DNA of 47,433 nt from Bacillota bacterium (GCA_024679955.1 JAILCQ010000035.1:1-47433); one strand, 5' to 3'. Positions 18,253 to 26,970 are shown, numbered from the stretch's first letter. The notes: generated by a model not told the origin, from the sequence alone. Made by a program: numbers and translations.

Positions 18253-18987
18253 TTACACCTCCTTAAATACGCCCAGGGGATAGTAGGGGATCATATTCTC
18301 TTCCAGCCATTTCATGGCTTCTGCCGGGGATTTGCCCCAGTTGGTGGGGCAGGTGGCCAATACTTCCACCAAAGAGAAGCCTTTGCGGTCCAATTGGGAT
18401 TGGAAAGCGTTGCGAATGGCTTTTTTGGTGCGGATGATATTGGCGTTGCTGTTGCAGGCCACCCGTTCGATATAGGCGGAGCCTTCGATGGTAGCCAGCA
18501 TCTCGGCGATGCGGATCGGCGAACCGCACAGCTCTTTATCCCGGCCGTAAGGGCTGGTGGTGGTCTTTTGTCCCACCAGGGTGGTGGGGGCCATCTGACC
18601 GCCGGTCATGCCGTAAATGGCGTTGTTGATGAAGATGGCGGTGATTTTTTCCCCTCTGTGGGCGGCATGGACGATTTCCGCCGCGCCGATGGAGGCCAGA
18701 TCGCCGTCGCCCTGATAGGTGAATACCAGGTTTTGGGGATGTACTCTTTTGCAGCCGGTGGCCACCGCCGGCGCGCGGCCGTGGGCGGCTTCATACATAT
18801 CGCAATTGAAATAGTTGTAGGCAAATACCGCGCAGCCTACCGGGGCCACGCCGATGGCTTTGTCCAGCTGCCCCATTTCTTCCAGGACTTCGGCGACCAA
18901 ACGGTGAACGATACCGTGGGTGCAGCCCGGACAATAATGAAAATCTACGTCTAGCAGACCTTTTGTTCTGGCAAATACCTGGGTCAT
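18253..18987 (-). CDS. 2-oxoacid:ferredoxin oxidoreductase, beta subunit (TPP-binding)
   Basis: This is the thiamine-pyrophosphate subunit. The true start is the ATG at 18987 with AAGGAGGG upstream, giving 244 residues; the frame remains open further upstream but there overlaps the alpha gene. CPGC occurs near residue 19, and the TPP/Mg motif runs from GDGDLASIG to NNAIYGMTGGQ. The start is only 2 bp beyond the alpha stop, so translation is probably coupled. The class covers 2-oxoglutarate and branched-chain 2-oxoacid enzymes; sequence alone does not decide the substrate. Confidence 0.94.
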   Translation of the reverse strand: MTQVFARTKGLLDVDFHYCPGCTHGIVHRLVAEVLEEMGQLDKAIGVAPVGCAVFAYNYFNCDMYEAAHGRAPAVATGCKRVHPQNLVFTYQGDGDLASIGAAEIVHAAHRGEKITAIFINNAIYGMTGGQMAPTTLVGQKTTTSPYGRDKELCGSPIRIAEMLATIEGSAYIERVACNSNANIIRTKKAIRNAFQSQLDRKGFSLVEVLATCPTNWGKSPAEAMKWLEENMIPYYPLGVFKEV

Positions 18988-18989
18988 GC

Positions 18990-20063
18990 TTATCCCTCCT
19001 TCATTTCCAAAACTTTGGCGACAATTTCGTCCACCGTGGCGATGCGGCTGCCCGGGAAACCGAAAAACTCCACCGGTTTCGCGCCGTTCACCGCCAAACG
19101 CACATCTTCCACCATTTGACCGGCGCTGATTTCCACGGTCAGGAATTTTTTTACGGACGGCGCCGCGGCCACTTGCGCCATGGCCTGGCTGGGGAAGGGC
19201 CACAGGGTGATGGGACGGACCATGCCGGCTTTTACGCCGTGTTTGGCCAATTCGCTGATGACGGAGCGGCAAACCCGGGACATGGTGCCGTAGGCGACCA
19301 GAATGATCTCCGCGTCTTCCACGTTGTACAGCTCCACCCGCACTTCATTGGCTTCGATTTTGCGATAGGTGGCCTGCAGGCGTTCATGCAGCGCCTCCAG
19401 ATCCTCGTCGGTGATATGCAGGGAATTGATGATGGCACGGGGCCGGCCGCAGCCTTCATGCCAGCCGGTGGCGGCCCAGGGTTTGGCCGTTTGGATCTGC
19501 TCGTCGCTTTTGAATTCCGGCAGGGTAACCGGTTCCATCATTTGCCCGATCAGGCCGTCGGCCAAAAGCATGACGGTGTTGCGGTATCTGTCGGCCACGT
19601 CAAAAGCGTCGTACATGATATTCACCGCTTCCTGCACCGTATCCGGGGCGAAAACGATCATGTGATAGTCGCCGTGGCCGCCGCCTTTGGTGCTTTGGAA
19701 ATAGTCCCCTTGCGAAGCCTGGATGCCGCCCAGACCGGGACCGCCGCGCATGATGTTCACCACCACGCAGGGCAGTTCCGCGCCGGCTATGTAGGAAAGG
19801 CCTTCCTGCTTCAGGCTGATGCCAGGGCTGGAGGAGGACGTCATCGCCCGCGCGCCGGCGCCCGCCGCGCCATAGACCATATTGCTGGCCGCTACTTCGC
19901 TTTCGGCTTGCAAAAAGACGCCGCCCACCTGGGGCAAACGGGCCGACATATATTCGGGAATATCGTTTTGCGGGGTGATGGGATAGCCAAAGAAATAGCG
20001 GCAACCGCCCCGAATGGCGGCTTCCGCGATCGCCTCGCAGCCTTTTAATAATTGTCTTGCCAT
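18990..20063 (-). CDS. vorB: 2-oxoacid:ferredoxin oxidoreductase, alpha subunit (VorB-like)
   Basis: The 357-residue alpha subunit has the pyrimidine-binding start (GYPITPQNDIPEYM), the AESEVAASNMVYGAA block with the catalytic Glu, and TSSSSPGISLKQEG. It most resembles the group usually named VorB (3-methyl-2-oxobutanoate:ferredoxin oxidoreductase), but KorA of 2-oxoglutarate enzymes is close. The complex oxidatively decarboxylates a 2-oxoacid to acyl-CoA, or runs in reverse, with reduced ferredoxin. It is preceded by the ferredoxin subunit at 12 bp. Confidence 0.92.
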   Translation of the reverse strand: MARQLLKGCEAIAEAAIRGGCRYFFGYPITPQNDIPEYMSARLPQVGGVFLQAESEVAASNMVYGAAGAGARAMTSSSSPGISLKQEGLSYIAGAELPCVVVNIMRGGPGLGGIQASQGDYFQSTKGGGHGDYHMIVFAPDTVQEAVNIMYDAFDVADRYRNTVMLLADGLIGQMMEPVTLPEFKSDEQIQTAKPWAATGWHEGCGRPRAIINSLHITDEDLEALHERLQATYRKIEANEVRVELYNVEDAEIILVAYGTMSRVCRSVISELAKHGVKAGMVRPITLWPFPSQAMAQVAAAPSVKKFLTVEISAGQMVEDVRLAVNGAKPVEFFGFPGSRIATVDEIVAKVLEMKEG

Positions 20064-20075
20064 AGTTTCCGCCTC

Positions 20076-20282
20076 CTATTTTTCGATCTCAATGGCCACG
20101 TCCGGGCATGTTCTGGCGCAAGAAGCGCAGGCGATGCACGCTGCCATATCCAGAATTTCCGCTACTTGATACCCCTTGGAATTGAGCTTGGTCTTCGATA
20201 GGGCGATGATGTTTTTGGGGCATGCCCGCGCACACAGGCCGCAGCCTTTGCATTTTTCCCCGTTGATGGTAACCAAAGCCAT
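20076..20282 (-). CDS. 2-oxoacid:ferredoxin oxidoreductase, delta (2[4Fe-4S] ferredoxin) subunit
   Basis: The 68 residues carry two CxxCxxCxxxCP clusters (CKGCGLCARACP near residue 11 and CIACASCARTCP near 49), binding two [4Fe-4S] centres for electron output. It leads the alpha-beta-gamma genes. Length and arrangement fit a delta subunit. Confidence 0.95.
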   Translation of the reverse strand: MALVTINGEKCKGCGLCARACPKNIIALSKTKLNSKGYQVAEILDMAACIACASCARTCPDVAIEIEK

Positions 20283-20356
20283 GTTGTTATCCTTCCTTTC
20301 TCCGGTTGTGATTTGTATATATATAATCCAAAAACCTTATTTCCTTGTATTTAAGG

Positions 20357-21094
20357 CTATTGAAACTTTAGATAATTGCTGTCAATGATCCGCTGCCAAT
20401 CCCTGGCCATGCGGATTTGCAGGGGCAACAGTTGGCCGGTATATCGCTGTTCCAGGCCTTTTTCCTGCCTGGCCTGCTCAAAACCGGCGATCACCGGCTC
20501 CAGCCCGGCGGTGTAGGCCACGGGCAGCCCGGTCTCCTGCGATACCTGGGCGATGATATCATAGGCGTGCAGCAAATCGTCCACGCTGCTTTCCGTAGAC
20601 AGGTTGCCGTTGTTGATCAAACCGGTGGCTTGCAGTCGGCAGGCGGTTTCCATCTGCCGCAGCAGGGCGACGATCTGTTCCGGCGTGGCGGATAAAGGCC
20701 GGCGGGGATTCACCACCAAATACACTTCCAGCCGTTCCGCAGGCAGCCGTTGAAAATATGGCAGATACTGCCCCAGCGCCACGGCCCCGGCGGCGTCGCC
20801 GCCCAAATCAAATACCACCAGATCGTAAGAGCCGTTAAAGACCGCGTATACGTCCGGCGGCAGGGTGATCATTTCCACATTGCTGTGGGCAAACATAGGG
20901 GCGATCAAACGAACGCCATGCTGCTGCAAAAGGTCTTTTCGGTCGCTGCTGCGGAAATAGGGGTTGATGATATCCAAATCTACCAATGCCGTTTTGCCGG
21001 TTTGAGGGGCGGATAATGCAAAATGAAGCGCCAGTTCACTTTTGCCGCTGCCGAAATTGCCAAAAAGCACAATGAATTTGCCGTCCACTTGCAT
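20357..21094 (-). CDS. P-loop ATPase of unknown role upstream of the oxidoreductase cluster
   Basis: A 245-residue soluble P-loop NTPase with Walker A GNFGSGKSE near residue 12, a DLDIINPYFRS segment after the next strand, and Walker B-like VVFDLGGD near 93. No membrane segments. It resembles the SIMIBI (MinD/ArsA/CooC-like) group in layout but lacks the deviant Lys-rich Walker A, so I do not assign a subfamily. It lies 74 bp before the ferredoxin subunit in the same direction, which suggests a role linked to the oxidoreductase, perhaps assembly. That link is inference. Confidence 0.75.
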   Translation of the reverse strand: MQVDGKFIVLFGNFGSGKSELALHFALSAPQTGKTALVDLDIINPYFRSSDRKDLLQQHGVRLIAPMFAHSNVEMITLPPDVYAVFNGSYDLVVFDLGGDAAGAVALGQYLPYFQRLPAERLEVYLVVNPRRPLSATPEQIVALLRQMETACRLQATGLINNGNLSTESSVDDLLHAYDIIAQVSQETGLPVAYTAGLEPVIAGFEQARQEKGLEQRYTGQLLPLQIRMARDWQRIIDSNYLKFQ

Positions 21095-21209
21095 CCCTGC
21101 CTTGTATATGCCAAATCAGCCAATATCGCATTTTTATATTATAGCATCATTCCCCTTTTCTGTCACTATTTTTTATACGGTTCAGCGGAGAAGACGGCAA
21201 AGGTTCAGC

Positions 21210-21256
21210 AGGGACGGTTCTTGTTGTCCCAGCATTGGGACAAAAGAACCGTCCCT
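21210..21256. repeat. Long hairpin repeat-like element
   Basis: A 21-bp inverted repeat with one bulged G (21223) and a GCAT loop; arms begin AGGGACGGTTCTT and end AAGAACCGTCCCT. It has no T tract, so it is not a terminator. Elements with this GGGACGGTTCTTTTGTCCC core recur in many anaerobic Firmicutes genomes as REP-like repeats, to my recollection. Confidence 0.7.
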
Positions 21257-21271
21257 CTGGACCGGGCGCGC

Positions 21272-21305
21272 AAAAAAATGCGGGGCGTATCGCTACGCCC
21301 CGCAT
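21272..21305 (-). terminator. Terminator of the rubrerythrin gene
   Basis: Inverted repeat ATGCGGGGCGTA / TACGCCCCGCAT followed by seven T residues on the minus strand, 18 bp after the stop. Confidence 0.9.
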
Positions 21306-21322
21306 ATATGGCACCGGGTAGA

Positions 21323-21868
21323 TTATTTGCCGAAATACCGTTCATATAAACCGAGGAAGCCTTTGCCGTGCCTGGCTTCGTCCTTGCACATTTCATGCAC
21401 GGTATCGTGAATGGCGTCATAATTGAGCTGTTTGGCCAGGGTAGCCAATTCTTTTTTGCCTTTGCAAGCGCCATGTTCCGCTTCCGCCCGCAGGGCTACG
21501 TTCTTTTTGGTATCCGCCCAGACGCATTCGCCCAGCAATTCGGCAAAACGGGCGGCGTGATCCGCTTCTTCAAAAGCATAGCGGCGGAAAGCCTCGGCGA
21601 TCTCCGGATAGCCTTCCCGGTCGGCCTGACGGCTCATGGCCAGATACATGCCCACTTCCGTGCATTCGCCGTTGAAATTGGCGCGCAAACCTTCCAGAAC
21701 TCTTTCATCGCAGCCCTGGGCGACGCCGATTTTATGCTCGTCGGCAAAATCGCTGATTTGGGTCTGTTCGGAGAATTTTTCTCTGGGGGCTTTGCATTGG
21801 GGGCAAAATTCCGGGGGCTCGTTTCCTTCATAGACATAACCGCAGACGGCGCAAACAAATTTTTTCAT
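21323..21868 (-). CDS. Reverse-type rubrerythrin (N-terminal rubredoxin domain)
   Basis: Non-haem iron peroxidase protecting anaerobes from hydrogen peroxide. The rubredoxin-like domain comes first (CAVCGYVY near residue 6, CPQCKAPR near 23), followed by a four-helix diiron domain with E-x(n)-E and EExxH-type motifs ([40 protein letters not shown]). The order is reversed relative to classical rubrerythrin and matches the clostridial NADH peroxidase/reverse rubrerythrin type. 181 residues. It has its own terminator; AAGGTG lies upstream of the ATG. Confidence 0.93.
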   Translation of the reverse strand: MKKFVCAVCGYVYEGNEPPEFCPQCKAPREKFSEQTQISDFADEHKIGVAQGCDERVLEGLRANFNGECTEVGMYLAMSRQADREGYPEIAEAFRRYAFEEADHAARFAELLGECVWADTKKNVALRAEAEHGACKGKKELATLAKQLNYDAIHDTVHEMCKDEARHGKGFLGLYERYFGK

Positions 21869-21892
21869 TTTATCACCTTCAATTATTATTTA

Positions 21893-22117
21893 TTATTTTT
21901 GCAGCTTATTCTCAACATACGCCACCAAATCGGCGACGGTGTTCATGCCCTCCGCCTCGTCGATGGTGATGCCGAACGCTTCCTCAATGGAGAGCATGAT
22001 TTCCACCATGTACAGCGAGTCGACTTTCATGTCGTCGAAGCCGCTTTCCATCGTGATTTGCTCCGGATTGATATCCAATTTATCGGCGATAATGGCTTTA
22101 ATCGTGTCGAAAGTCAT
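21893..22117 (-). CDS. acpP: Acyl carrier protein
   Basis: The 74-residue acidic helical protein carries growing fatty acyl chains. The phosphopantetheine serine is in the DDMKVDSLYMVEI segment (Ser near residue 35). AGGAGG precedes the ATG, and a near-consensus promoter lies 32 bp upstream. It stands apart from other fatty-acid synthesis genes here, so a specialised or second ACP is possible. Confidence 0.93.
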   Translation of the reverse strand: MTFDTIKAIIADKLDINPEQITMESGFDDMKVDSLYMVEIMLSIEEAFGITIDEAEGMNTVADLVAYVENKLQK

Positions 22118-22148
22118 AGCATCCTCCTAGCATGTATCTTTCATGAAA

Positions 22149-22177
22149 ATTATATTCTGGGCAAAAGCGAAAGTCAA
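22149..22177 (-). promoter_or_regulatory. Sigma-A promoter of acpP
   Basis: TTGACT at 22172-22177 and TATAAT at 22149-22154 with a 17-bp spacer, just upstream of acpP and after the leuA stop. Confidence 0.8.
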
Positions 22178-22197
22178 CCGCAAATTTGCCGGGGCGG

Positions 22198-23718
22198 CTA
22201 CTCCGCCGACAGCATTTCCGCGTAGATGCGGTTGATGGCGTTGATATAGGCCATGATGCTGGATTTGATGATATCCGTGCTGACGTTTTTGCCCAGGTAG
22301 ACCCCGTCTTTATATTTGACGCGCACGGTGACTTCGCCCAATGCGTCCGCGCCTTCGGTTACCGCTTTGATGGTATAGGATTCCAGGCTGAGCTCCAGAT
22401 CCAGCATTTTGTCGATGGCCTTGAAGGCGGCGTCGATGGGGCCGTTGGCGATGGCGGCCAATTGCAAGGTCTCGCCGCCGCGGGTCAGGCATATGGTGGC
22501 GGTGGAATCGATATTGTTGGCGCTGAGGATTTGATAGCTGGCCAATTCCACCACGGGTTTGACTTCGTGCAGCCGGCCTTCCAAAATGGCGGCGATATCC
22601 CGCACGGTGACGTCTTTTTTGCGGTCGGCCAAAACCTTGAATTGCTCAAAGGCGGTGTTGATTTCTTCGGGGCTTAAGTGAAAGCCCAATTCATGCAAAC
22701 GTTCGCTGAAGGCATGCCGGCCGGAGAGCTTGCCCAAAACCAGACTGTCTACCTGATAGCGGCCGATGCTTTCGGCGGACATGATTTCGTAGGTTTCCCG
22801 ATCCAGCAGCACGCCATGCTGATGGATGCCGCTTTGATGGCGGAAAGCGTTGTCGCCGACGATGGGCTTGCCGGGGGCGATTTCCATGCCGGTATATTTG
22901 CTGATCAGCTGGCTCAGCCGGTACAGGCCGTTGATTTGCACCCGGTGTTCCAGGCCGTAATAGTCCTGCCTGGTGGAGAGGGCCATGACCACCTCTTCCA
23001 GAGAGGCGTTGCCCGCCCGTTCGCCCAGGCCGTTTACCGTCACTTCCGCCTGCCGCGCGCCGGCGGTCAGGCCGCTTAAGGTATTGGCGGCGGCCATGCC
23101 CAAATCGTTGTGGCAGTGTACGGACAGGCAGGCTTTGTCGATATTGCTGACATGCTCCAACACGTAGCGGACCAAGGCGGCGTATTCCTGGGGCGTGGCG
23201 TAGCCCACGGTGTCGGGGATATTGACGATGGTGGCCCCGGCGGCGATGACTTTTTGCAGCAGCCGGCATAAGAATTCTTTATCGCTGCGGCTGGCGTCTT
23301 CGGCGGTGAATTCTACGTCATGGCAATAGCTTTTGGCGATTTTGATGGCCGAGACGGCTTTTTCCACCACTTCGTGTTCGGTCATGCGTAGTTTGTTCAT
23401 CATATGCCGCTCGGAGGAGGCTATGACGATATTGATCAGCGGCGCTTCCGCAAAGCGCAGCGCTTCCCAGGCTCTTTGCACGTCGCCGGTGACGGCGCGG
23501 CATAAGCCCGCCACCTGCACGCCTTTTACTTCTTTTGACACGGACAAAACAGCGCTGAAATCCCCTTGGGAGGCGTTGGGAAAGCCGGCCTCGATGGCGT
23601 CCACGCCGATGGCCGCGATCTCCTTGGCGATTTCTGTTTTTTCCCTTACGCTCAAATTCACGCCGGGGGTTTGTTCTCCGTCTCTCAGCGTGGTATCAAA
23701 AATTCTGATGGTAGCCAT
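22198..23718 (-). CDS. leuA: 2-isopropylmalate synthase
   Basis: This catalyses acetyl-CoA plus 3-methyl-2-oxobutanoate condensation, the first committed step of leucine synthesis. The 506 residues hold the N-terminal TIM-barrel marks DTTLRDGEQTPGVNLS and HCHNDLGMAAAN (metal-binding His pair), the GLGERAGNASLEE block, and a C-terminal regulatory dimer domain (about 390-500) for leucine feedback. No leuBCD genes lie beside it. Citramalate synthase is an alternative in this family, but the active-site sequences look LeuA-like. AGGAG precedes the ATG. Confidence 0.92.
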   Translation of the reverse strand: MATIRIFDTTLRDGEQTPGVNLSVREKTEIAKEIAAIGVDAIEAGFPNASQGDFSAVLSVSKEVKGVQVAGLCRAVTGDVQRAWEALRFAEAPLINIVIASSERHMMNKLRMTEHEVVEKAVSAIKIAKSYCHDVEFTAEDASRSDKEFLCRLLQKVIAAGATIVNIPDTVGYATPQEYAALVRYVLEHVSNIDKACLSVHCHNDLGMAAANTLSGLTAGARQAEVTVNGLGERAGNASLEEVVMALSTRQDYYGLEHRVQINGLYRLSQLISKYTGMEIAPGKPIVGDNAFRHQSGIHQHGVLLDRETYEIMSAESIGRYQVDSLVLGKLSGRHAFSERLHELGFHLSPEEINTAFEQFKVLADRKKDVTVRDIAAILEGRLHEVKPVVELASYQILSANNIDSTATICLTRGGETLQLAAIANGPIDAAFKAIDKMLDLELSLESYTIKAVTEGADALGEVTVRVKYKDGVYLGKNVSTDIIKSSIMAYINAINRIYAEMLSAE

Positions 23719-23757
23719 TGCCGCTCCTCAAACAATAATTTTGCTTGCGCATAATAT

Positions 23758-23786
23758 AGTATCTGTAAAATTCTATCTTTTGTCAA
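23758..23786 (-). promoter_or_regulatory. Sigma-A promoter of leuA
   Basis: Consensus TTGACA at 23781-23786, 17-bp spacer, and GATACT (4 of 6) at 23758-23763. The leader to the leuA ATG is only about 35 nt, too short for a T-box or peptide attenuator. Confidence 0.6.
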
Positions 23787-23836
23787 GTGTTTTCCCAGAG
23801 GGCAGTCATAGAAAGCCGACTTAGAGAGCCGCTTGT

Positions 23837-23882
23837 GAGGCGGCGGTTTTGCCGCCTGGTCTTTGCCATAGCGGCAAAGACT
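23837..23882 (-). terminator. Two adjacent stem-loops after the ferredoxin-like gene
   Basis: GTCTTTGCC/GGCAAAGAC with a 5-nt loop at 23860-23882, and AGGCGGC/GCCGCCT around 23838-23857. They lie 24-70 bp after the stop of the upstream gene. Neither has a clear T tract, so a terminator role is only probable. Nothing else is seen in this gap except the leuA promoter. Confidence 0.45.
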
Positions 23883-23905
23883 CTATATCCGCCGGGGCGG
23901 GGAGA

Positions 23906-24892
23906 TCAAGGCTGCAGGGGCAGGGCGGATATGGCGTTTTGCGGGCAATTTGCCGCGCAAACGCCGCAGCGCCAGCATTGCTCCGGCCGGTAAACGATTT
24001 TCCCGTCTTTTTGCAGAAACGCGCCGAAATTGCATAGCTTGACGCAGCGGGGGCCTTCCGCTTCCTGGGCGCAGCCGTCGCATTTTTGCGCATGGAATTG
24101 GATACGGCAATTGGGCGCGGGGTACAGTCCCCGGGACCCCAGCCGCTTGGCCATGCGCAGGGGGTAGCAGCAGCGGCCGTCGCAATTGCAAAACCCGTAT
24201 TCGTCGCCGCATTGCATCAGGCCCTGGGCGTTCCATTGGCGGATGCGCCGCTTTGCCTCTTCCCGGGAGATGGCCTCGCCGTGGCCCCGGTCGTAGGGCG
24301 TATTGTCCTGGTTATCCGCCCAGCTCAGGCAAACGTGCCGCGGCCGGTTTTGATCGCGGATCATGGACTTGCAATGGCAGGGGTTGACGATCACCGGCTC
24401 CGGCTGCCGGTCGAACAGCGCCATGGTTTCTTCCAGGGTAAGAAAGGCCCGGTTATGCATGGGCACGTCTTCCCCCTGCATGATTTTTTCCACGCTTTCT
24501 TGGTAGTCTTCCATATATGCACGATGCTTCCAATGATCCAAAGCCTGCCGCCTTTCTTTGGGGATGCGGCCCCAGTCTTCGTTTTCATAGATGGCATAGT
24601 CGCCCAAACGGTTGTAAAAGGTATCCAAACGGTAGGTCAGGCGATTTTCCGCATCCCGGTCTTTGCATAATACGGAGCGGTTGTAGCATTGCCGGATGAA
24701 TTGTAAAGGATCCCGGCTCAGGCCGTTTTCTACAATGCGTTGGCATAACTCCGTTTCATAGAGGGGCCCTTGGTTGCCGATGTCCAAAATCAGGCGGATC
24801 TCCGCTTCCGTCAGCATGAGGATGAATTCCTGATAGAATTCCAACGGCGCCTGGAATAATGCCATGGCCCGGTAGATTTGTTCCTGTTGCAT
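23906..24892 (-). CDS. Cysteine-rich 4Fe-4S ferredoxin-domain protein
   Basis: A 328-residue soluble protein. The N-terminal 120 residues are helical and resemble a winged-helix-like sensor segment (AEIRLILDIGNQGPLYETEL). The middle has cysteine pairs (NPCHCKSM near 170 and CNCDGRCC near 235). The C-terminus has two ferredoxin-type clusters: CDGCAQ with a following CVKLC, and CWRCGVCAANCP near 310. The clusters point to electron transfer or redox sensing. AAAGGAGG precedes the ATG. It lies upstream of leuA but is separated from it by hairpins and a promoter. Function unknown. Confidence 0.8.
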   Translation of the reverse strand: MQQEQIYRAMALFQAPLEFYQEFILMLTEAEIRLILDIGNQGPLYETELCQRIVENGLSRDPLQFIRQCYNRSVLCKDRDAENRLTYRLDTFYNRLGDYAIYENEDWGRIPKERRQALDHWKHRAYMEDYQESVEKIMQGEDVPMHNRAFLTLEETMALFDRQPEPVIVNPCHCKSMIRDQNRPRHVCLSWADNQDNTPYDRGHGEAISREEAKRRIRQWNAQGLMQCGDEYGFCNCDGRCCYPLRMAKRLGSRGLYPAPNCRIQFHAQKCDGCAQEAEGPRCVKLCNFGAFLQKDGKIVYRPEQCWRCGVCAANCPQNAISALPLQP

Positions 24893-25253
24893 AAACGACC
24901 TCCTTTCACCCGGCGGACCGCCGCGGCGTCGCTCCGTTTTCTGCGTCCGCCCTTACCCGTAAAGTATAGCATATTTCAGCCTTTTCGTCGAGGAGGGGAT
25001 GGAATATGGACTGAAGAAGGCGCAGGAGGCCATGTTTTTGTCCCGGCCGTAAACCCGCTTTTGCGGCTTTGTAGCCGTTTTTTATTGAAAATATATAAAA
25101 ACATATAGATGTTATATGTAAATAACAAAATGTCAAATGATTTCGGAAGATATCGGGGAGCGCAGCGATGGTTATACCGCAGACGATGCGAAAACCCCGG
25201 ATCACAATAACGAAAACACCAGCCGGCCGCCACAGGATTGACCGTTTGACCGG
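24893..25253. other. Intergenic region without recognised gene
   Basis: Upstream of the ferredoxin-like gene. The centre (about 25080-25140) is AT-rich and could hold its promoter, but no convincing -35/-10 pair was found. Short frames here have no ribosome binding site. I looked for riboswitch cores and found none. Confidence 0.5.
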
Positions 25254-25290
25254 AAAAGGGGAGCTGCCGCTGTAAATGCCGCAGCTCCCC
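25254..25290 (-). terminator. Terminator of the duplicated-unit membrane protein gene
   Basis: Perfect 10-bp stem GGGGAGCTGC/GCAGCTCCCC with a 13-nt loop followed by TTTT on the minus strand, about 90 bp after the stop. Confidence 0.75.
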
Positions 25291-25382
25291 TATATTTGTT
25301 AAAGAAAACATGTTTGTCCTGCCCTTTTCCCGTCGACAGCCGGGTTTTCTGCGCCCGGCACAAAATCGGTGTGAAGCAAGCT

Positions 25383-26774
25383 TCAGGGCAGCGGCTGCGC
25401 CACGAAGAGCCAGGCGGTCGCACCGTCCTCCTGCTGCAGCGGATGGCGAAAAGACAGATTGGGAAGAAAGCCCAAATCGTTTTCATCGAAAGCCATGCCC
25501 AGATGAAGGATTTGCCGCTGCTGCCGGCTGCTGACTTCGCGGGTGAAGAATGCCCCTTCCTCGCCGAAATCCCGGTAAAGCATGTCCACAGACTGCTCTC
25601 CCCGGTAACCGACGATTTGATATGAGCCCTTTTGCGCCTGCGGTTCCAACGTCAGGCAGTATTGGCTATCCAGGGTATAATAGCAGACTTTGCCGAAAGA
25701 CAATGGCATGTAATGGGGGGTATAAAAGGAAAAGCGAACGTCGCCCATATCGGTTATGATCAGCTTTTCCGCTACCCGCTTTTCACCGGTGAATCGCAAA
25801 TCCTCTTCATAAAGAATTTGCTCTGCATTGCCGCCGGTTTGCCGGGAAAGGATATCCCGCTGATTGTGGGCGATGGCGAACAGCGCCGCGGCATAAATCA
25901 CCGCCAGAACGGCCAGGGTAGCGATGGTCCCGCGCAGGATCAGCCTGCCGGCCTGACGGCGGATTTTTTGTTCCCCATGGCTCAAAGGGGCCGCGTGTAT
26001 GTCCTGCACCGCCACGGCGGGGAGGAAATAGCCCCACAGCAGCCAGAGCAAGGCCCAACCGTGGCGCAGGAAACCGATGGCGTTTGTCGGCAGCAGGCAA
26101 ATGAGCAGCGCGGATAGGAACAAAACGACAGCCAGCCCCGCCCAGGAAAAACGTATGCGACCCCGCCGGTCAAACCAGTGCCGCCAATGGACAAAGGCCA
26201 AAACCAAGCCCAAGGCCGCCAGGATCAGGACATTATAAGTGGAAAAATAGGGGAGGATTTGCTCGAATAATTGCCCTTGCAGCTGCTGGCGGGCAATGGG
26301 AAAAGCGTAGCGGTCGATCAGCATAAAGCCGATGATCAGCGCCAGGACAAGGGGCAGGCCCAGCCATTGCCGGCGGCCATGGGGGACAGCGCCCGTTTCT
26401 TCCTGCCGCCGCCAGGCCCAGGGTAGCAAATAGCCGATGAACAACCAGATAAAAGAAAAGCCAAAACGGCTGGTAAAAATGCTAACCCCCCAAGGCGCGT
26501 ACATGGCTGCATAGGATAGGGCGACGCCCAGGGCCGCTGCGGCCAGCGCCAGGGCCGCGATGAGCGAAGGCAGGGAAAGGCGCATTTTGCCTTTTTCGCT
26601 GAACCAGCTTTGCCAATGGGGAAAAGCCAGGCAAAAACCGAGCAAAACCTGTATGACCACGGAAAACCCGCTTTGACCCCGCAAAGCCTGATCCAAAAGC
26701 AGCAAGCCCAGCAAAACCGCGGCCTGCAGCAAAGGGAAAAGCATAAACGTCTTGCCGCTACTGTTTTTTTCCAT
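25383..26774 (-). CDS. Polytopic membrane protein with internally duplicated four-helix unit
   Basis: Start is the ATG at 26774 with AAGGAGAG upstream (463 residues); a longer frame to 26876 has no signal. About nine membrane helices lie in the N-terminal 320 residues. Two units look duplicated: the segment LLGFCLAFPHWQSWFSEKGK of the first matches ALGLVLAFVHWRHWFDRRGR of the second, each followed by two or three helices. After the last helix comes an extracytoplasmic domain of about 140 residues, rich in beta strand, with no recognised family. No functional neighbour. Unknown function. Confidence 0.75.
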   Translation of the reverse strand: MEKNSSGKTFMLFPLLQAAVLLGLLLLDQALRGQSGFSVVIQVLLGFCLAFPHWQSWFSEKGKMRLSLPSLIAALALAAAALGVALSYAAMYAPWGVSIFTSRFGFSFIWLFIGYLLPWAWRRQEETGAVPHGRRQWLGLPLVLALIIGFMLIDRYAFPIARQQLQGQLFEQILPYFSTYNVLILAALGLVLAFVHWRHWFDRRGRIRFSWAGLAVVLFLSALLICLLPTNAIGFLRHGWALLWLLWGYFLPAVAVQDIHAAPLSHGEQKIRRQAGRLILRGTIATLAVLAVIYAAALFAIAHNQRDILSRQTGGNAEQILYEEDLRFTGEKRVAEKLIITDMGDVRFSFYTPHYMPLSFGKVCYYTLDSQYCLTLEPQAQKGSYQIVGYRGEQSVDMLYRDFGEEGAFFTREVSSRQQRQILHLGMAFDENDLGFLPNLSFRHPLQQEDGATAWLFVAQPLP

Positions 26775-26842
26775 ATCCGATCTCTCCTTTTTATAGCCTG
26801 TTTGGTTGTTCGGGGGCTTTCCAGTATCATGATTCTTTAACG

Positions 26843-26879
26843 CTATTGGTAAGTCCCCTGGGAGGCTCCGTACCAATAG
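26843..26879. repeat. Inverted repeat CTATTGGTA / TACCAATAG
   Basis: Perfect 9-bp arms separated by 19 bp, with no T tract. It marks the left edge of the AT-rich segment. Could be an operator or a decayed hairpin. Confidence 0.45.
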
Positions 26880-26970
26880 TTTGCTTAATTCCGTCCCATT
26901 CTACATCACATGGAGATTGTATAAATCTTTAGATGGTCTCGCAGATTCTGAGAGTGACGAGCATCTTTAT

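Noticed and set aside
24893-25253. Possible riboswitch or small gene upstream of the ferredoxin-like gene
   Set aside because: Compared by eye with cobalamin, c-di-GMP and guanidine cores on both strands; no core matched, and frames lack start signals.
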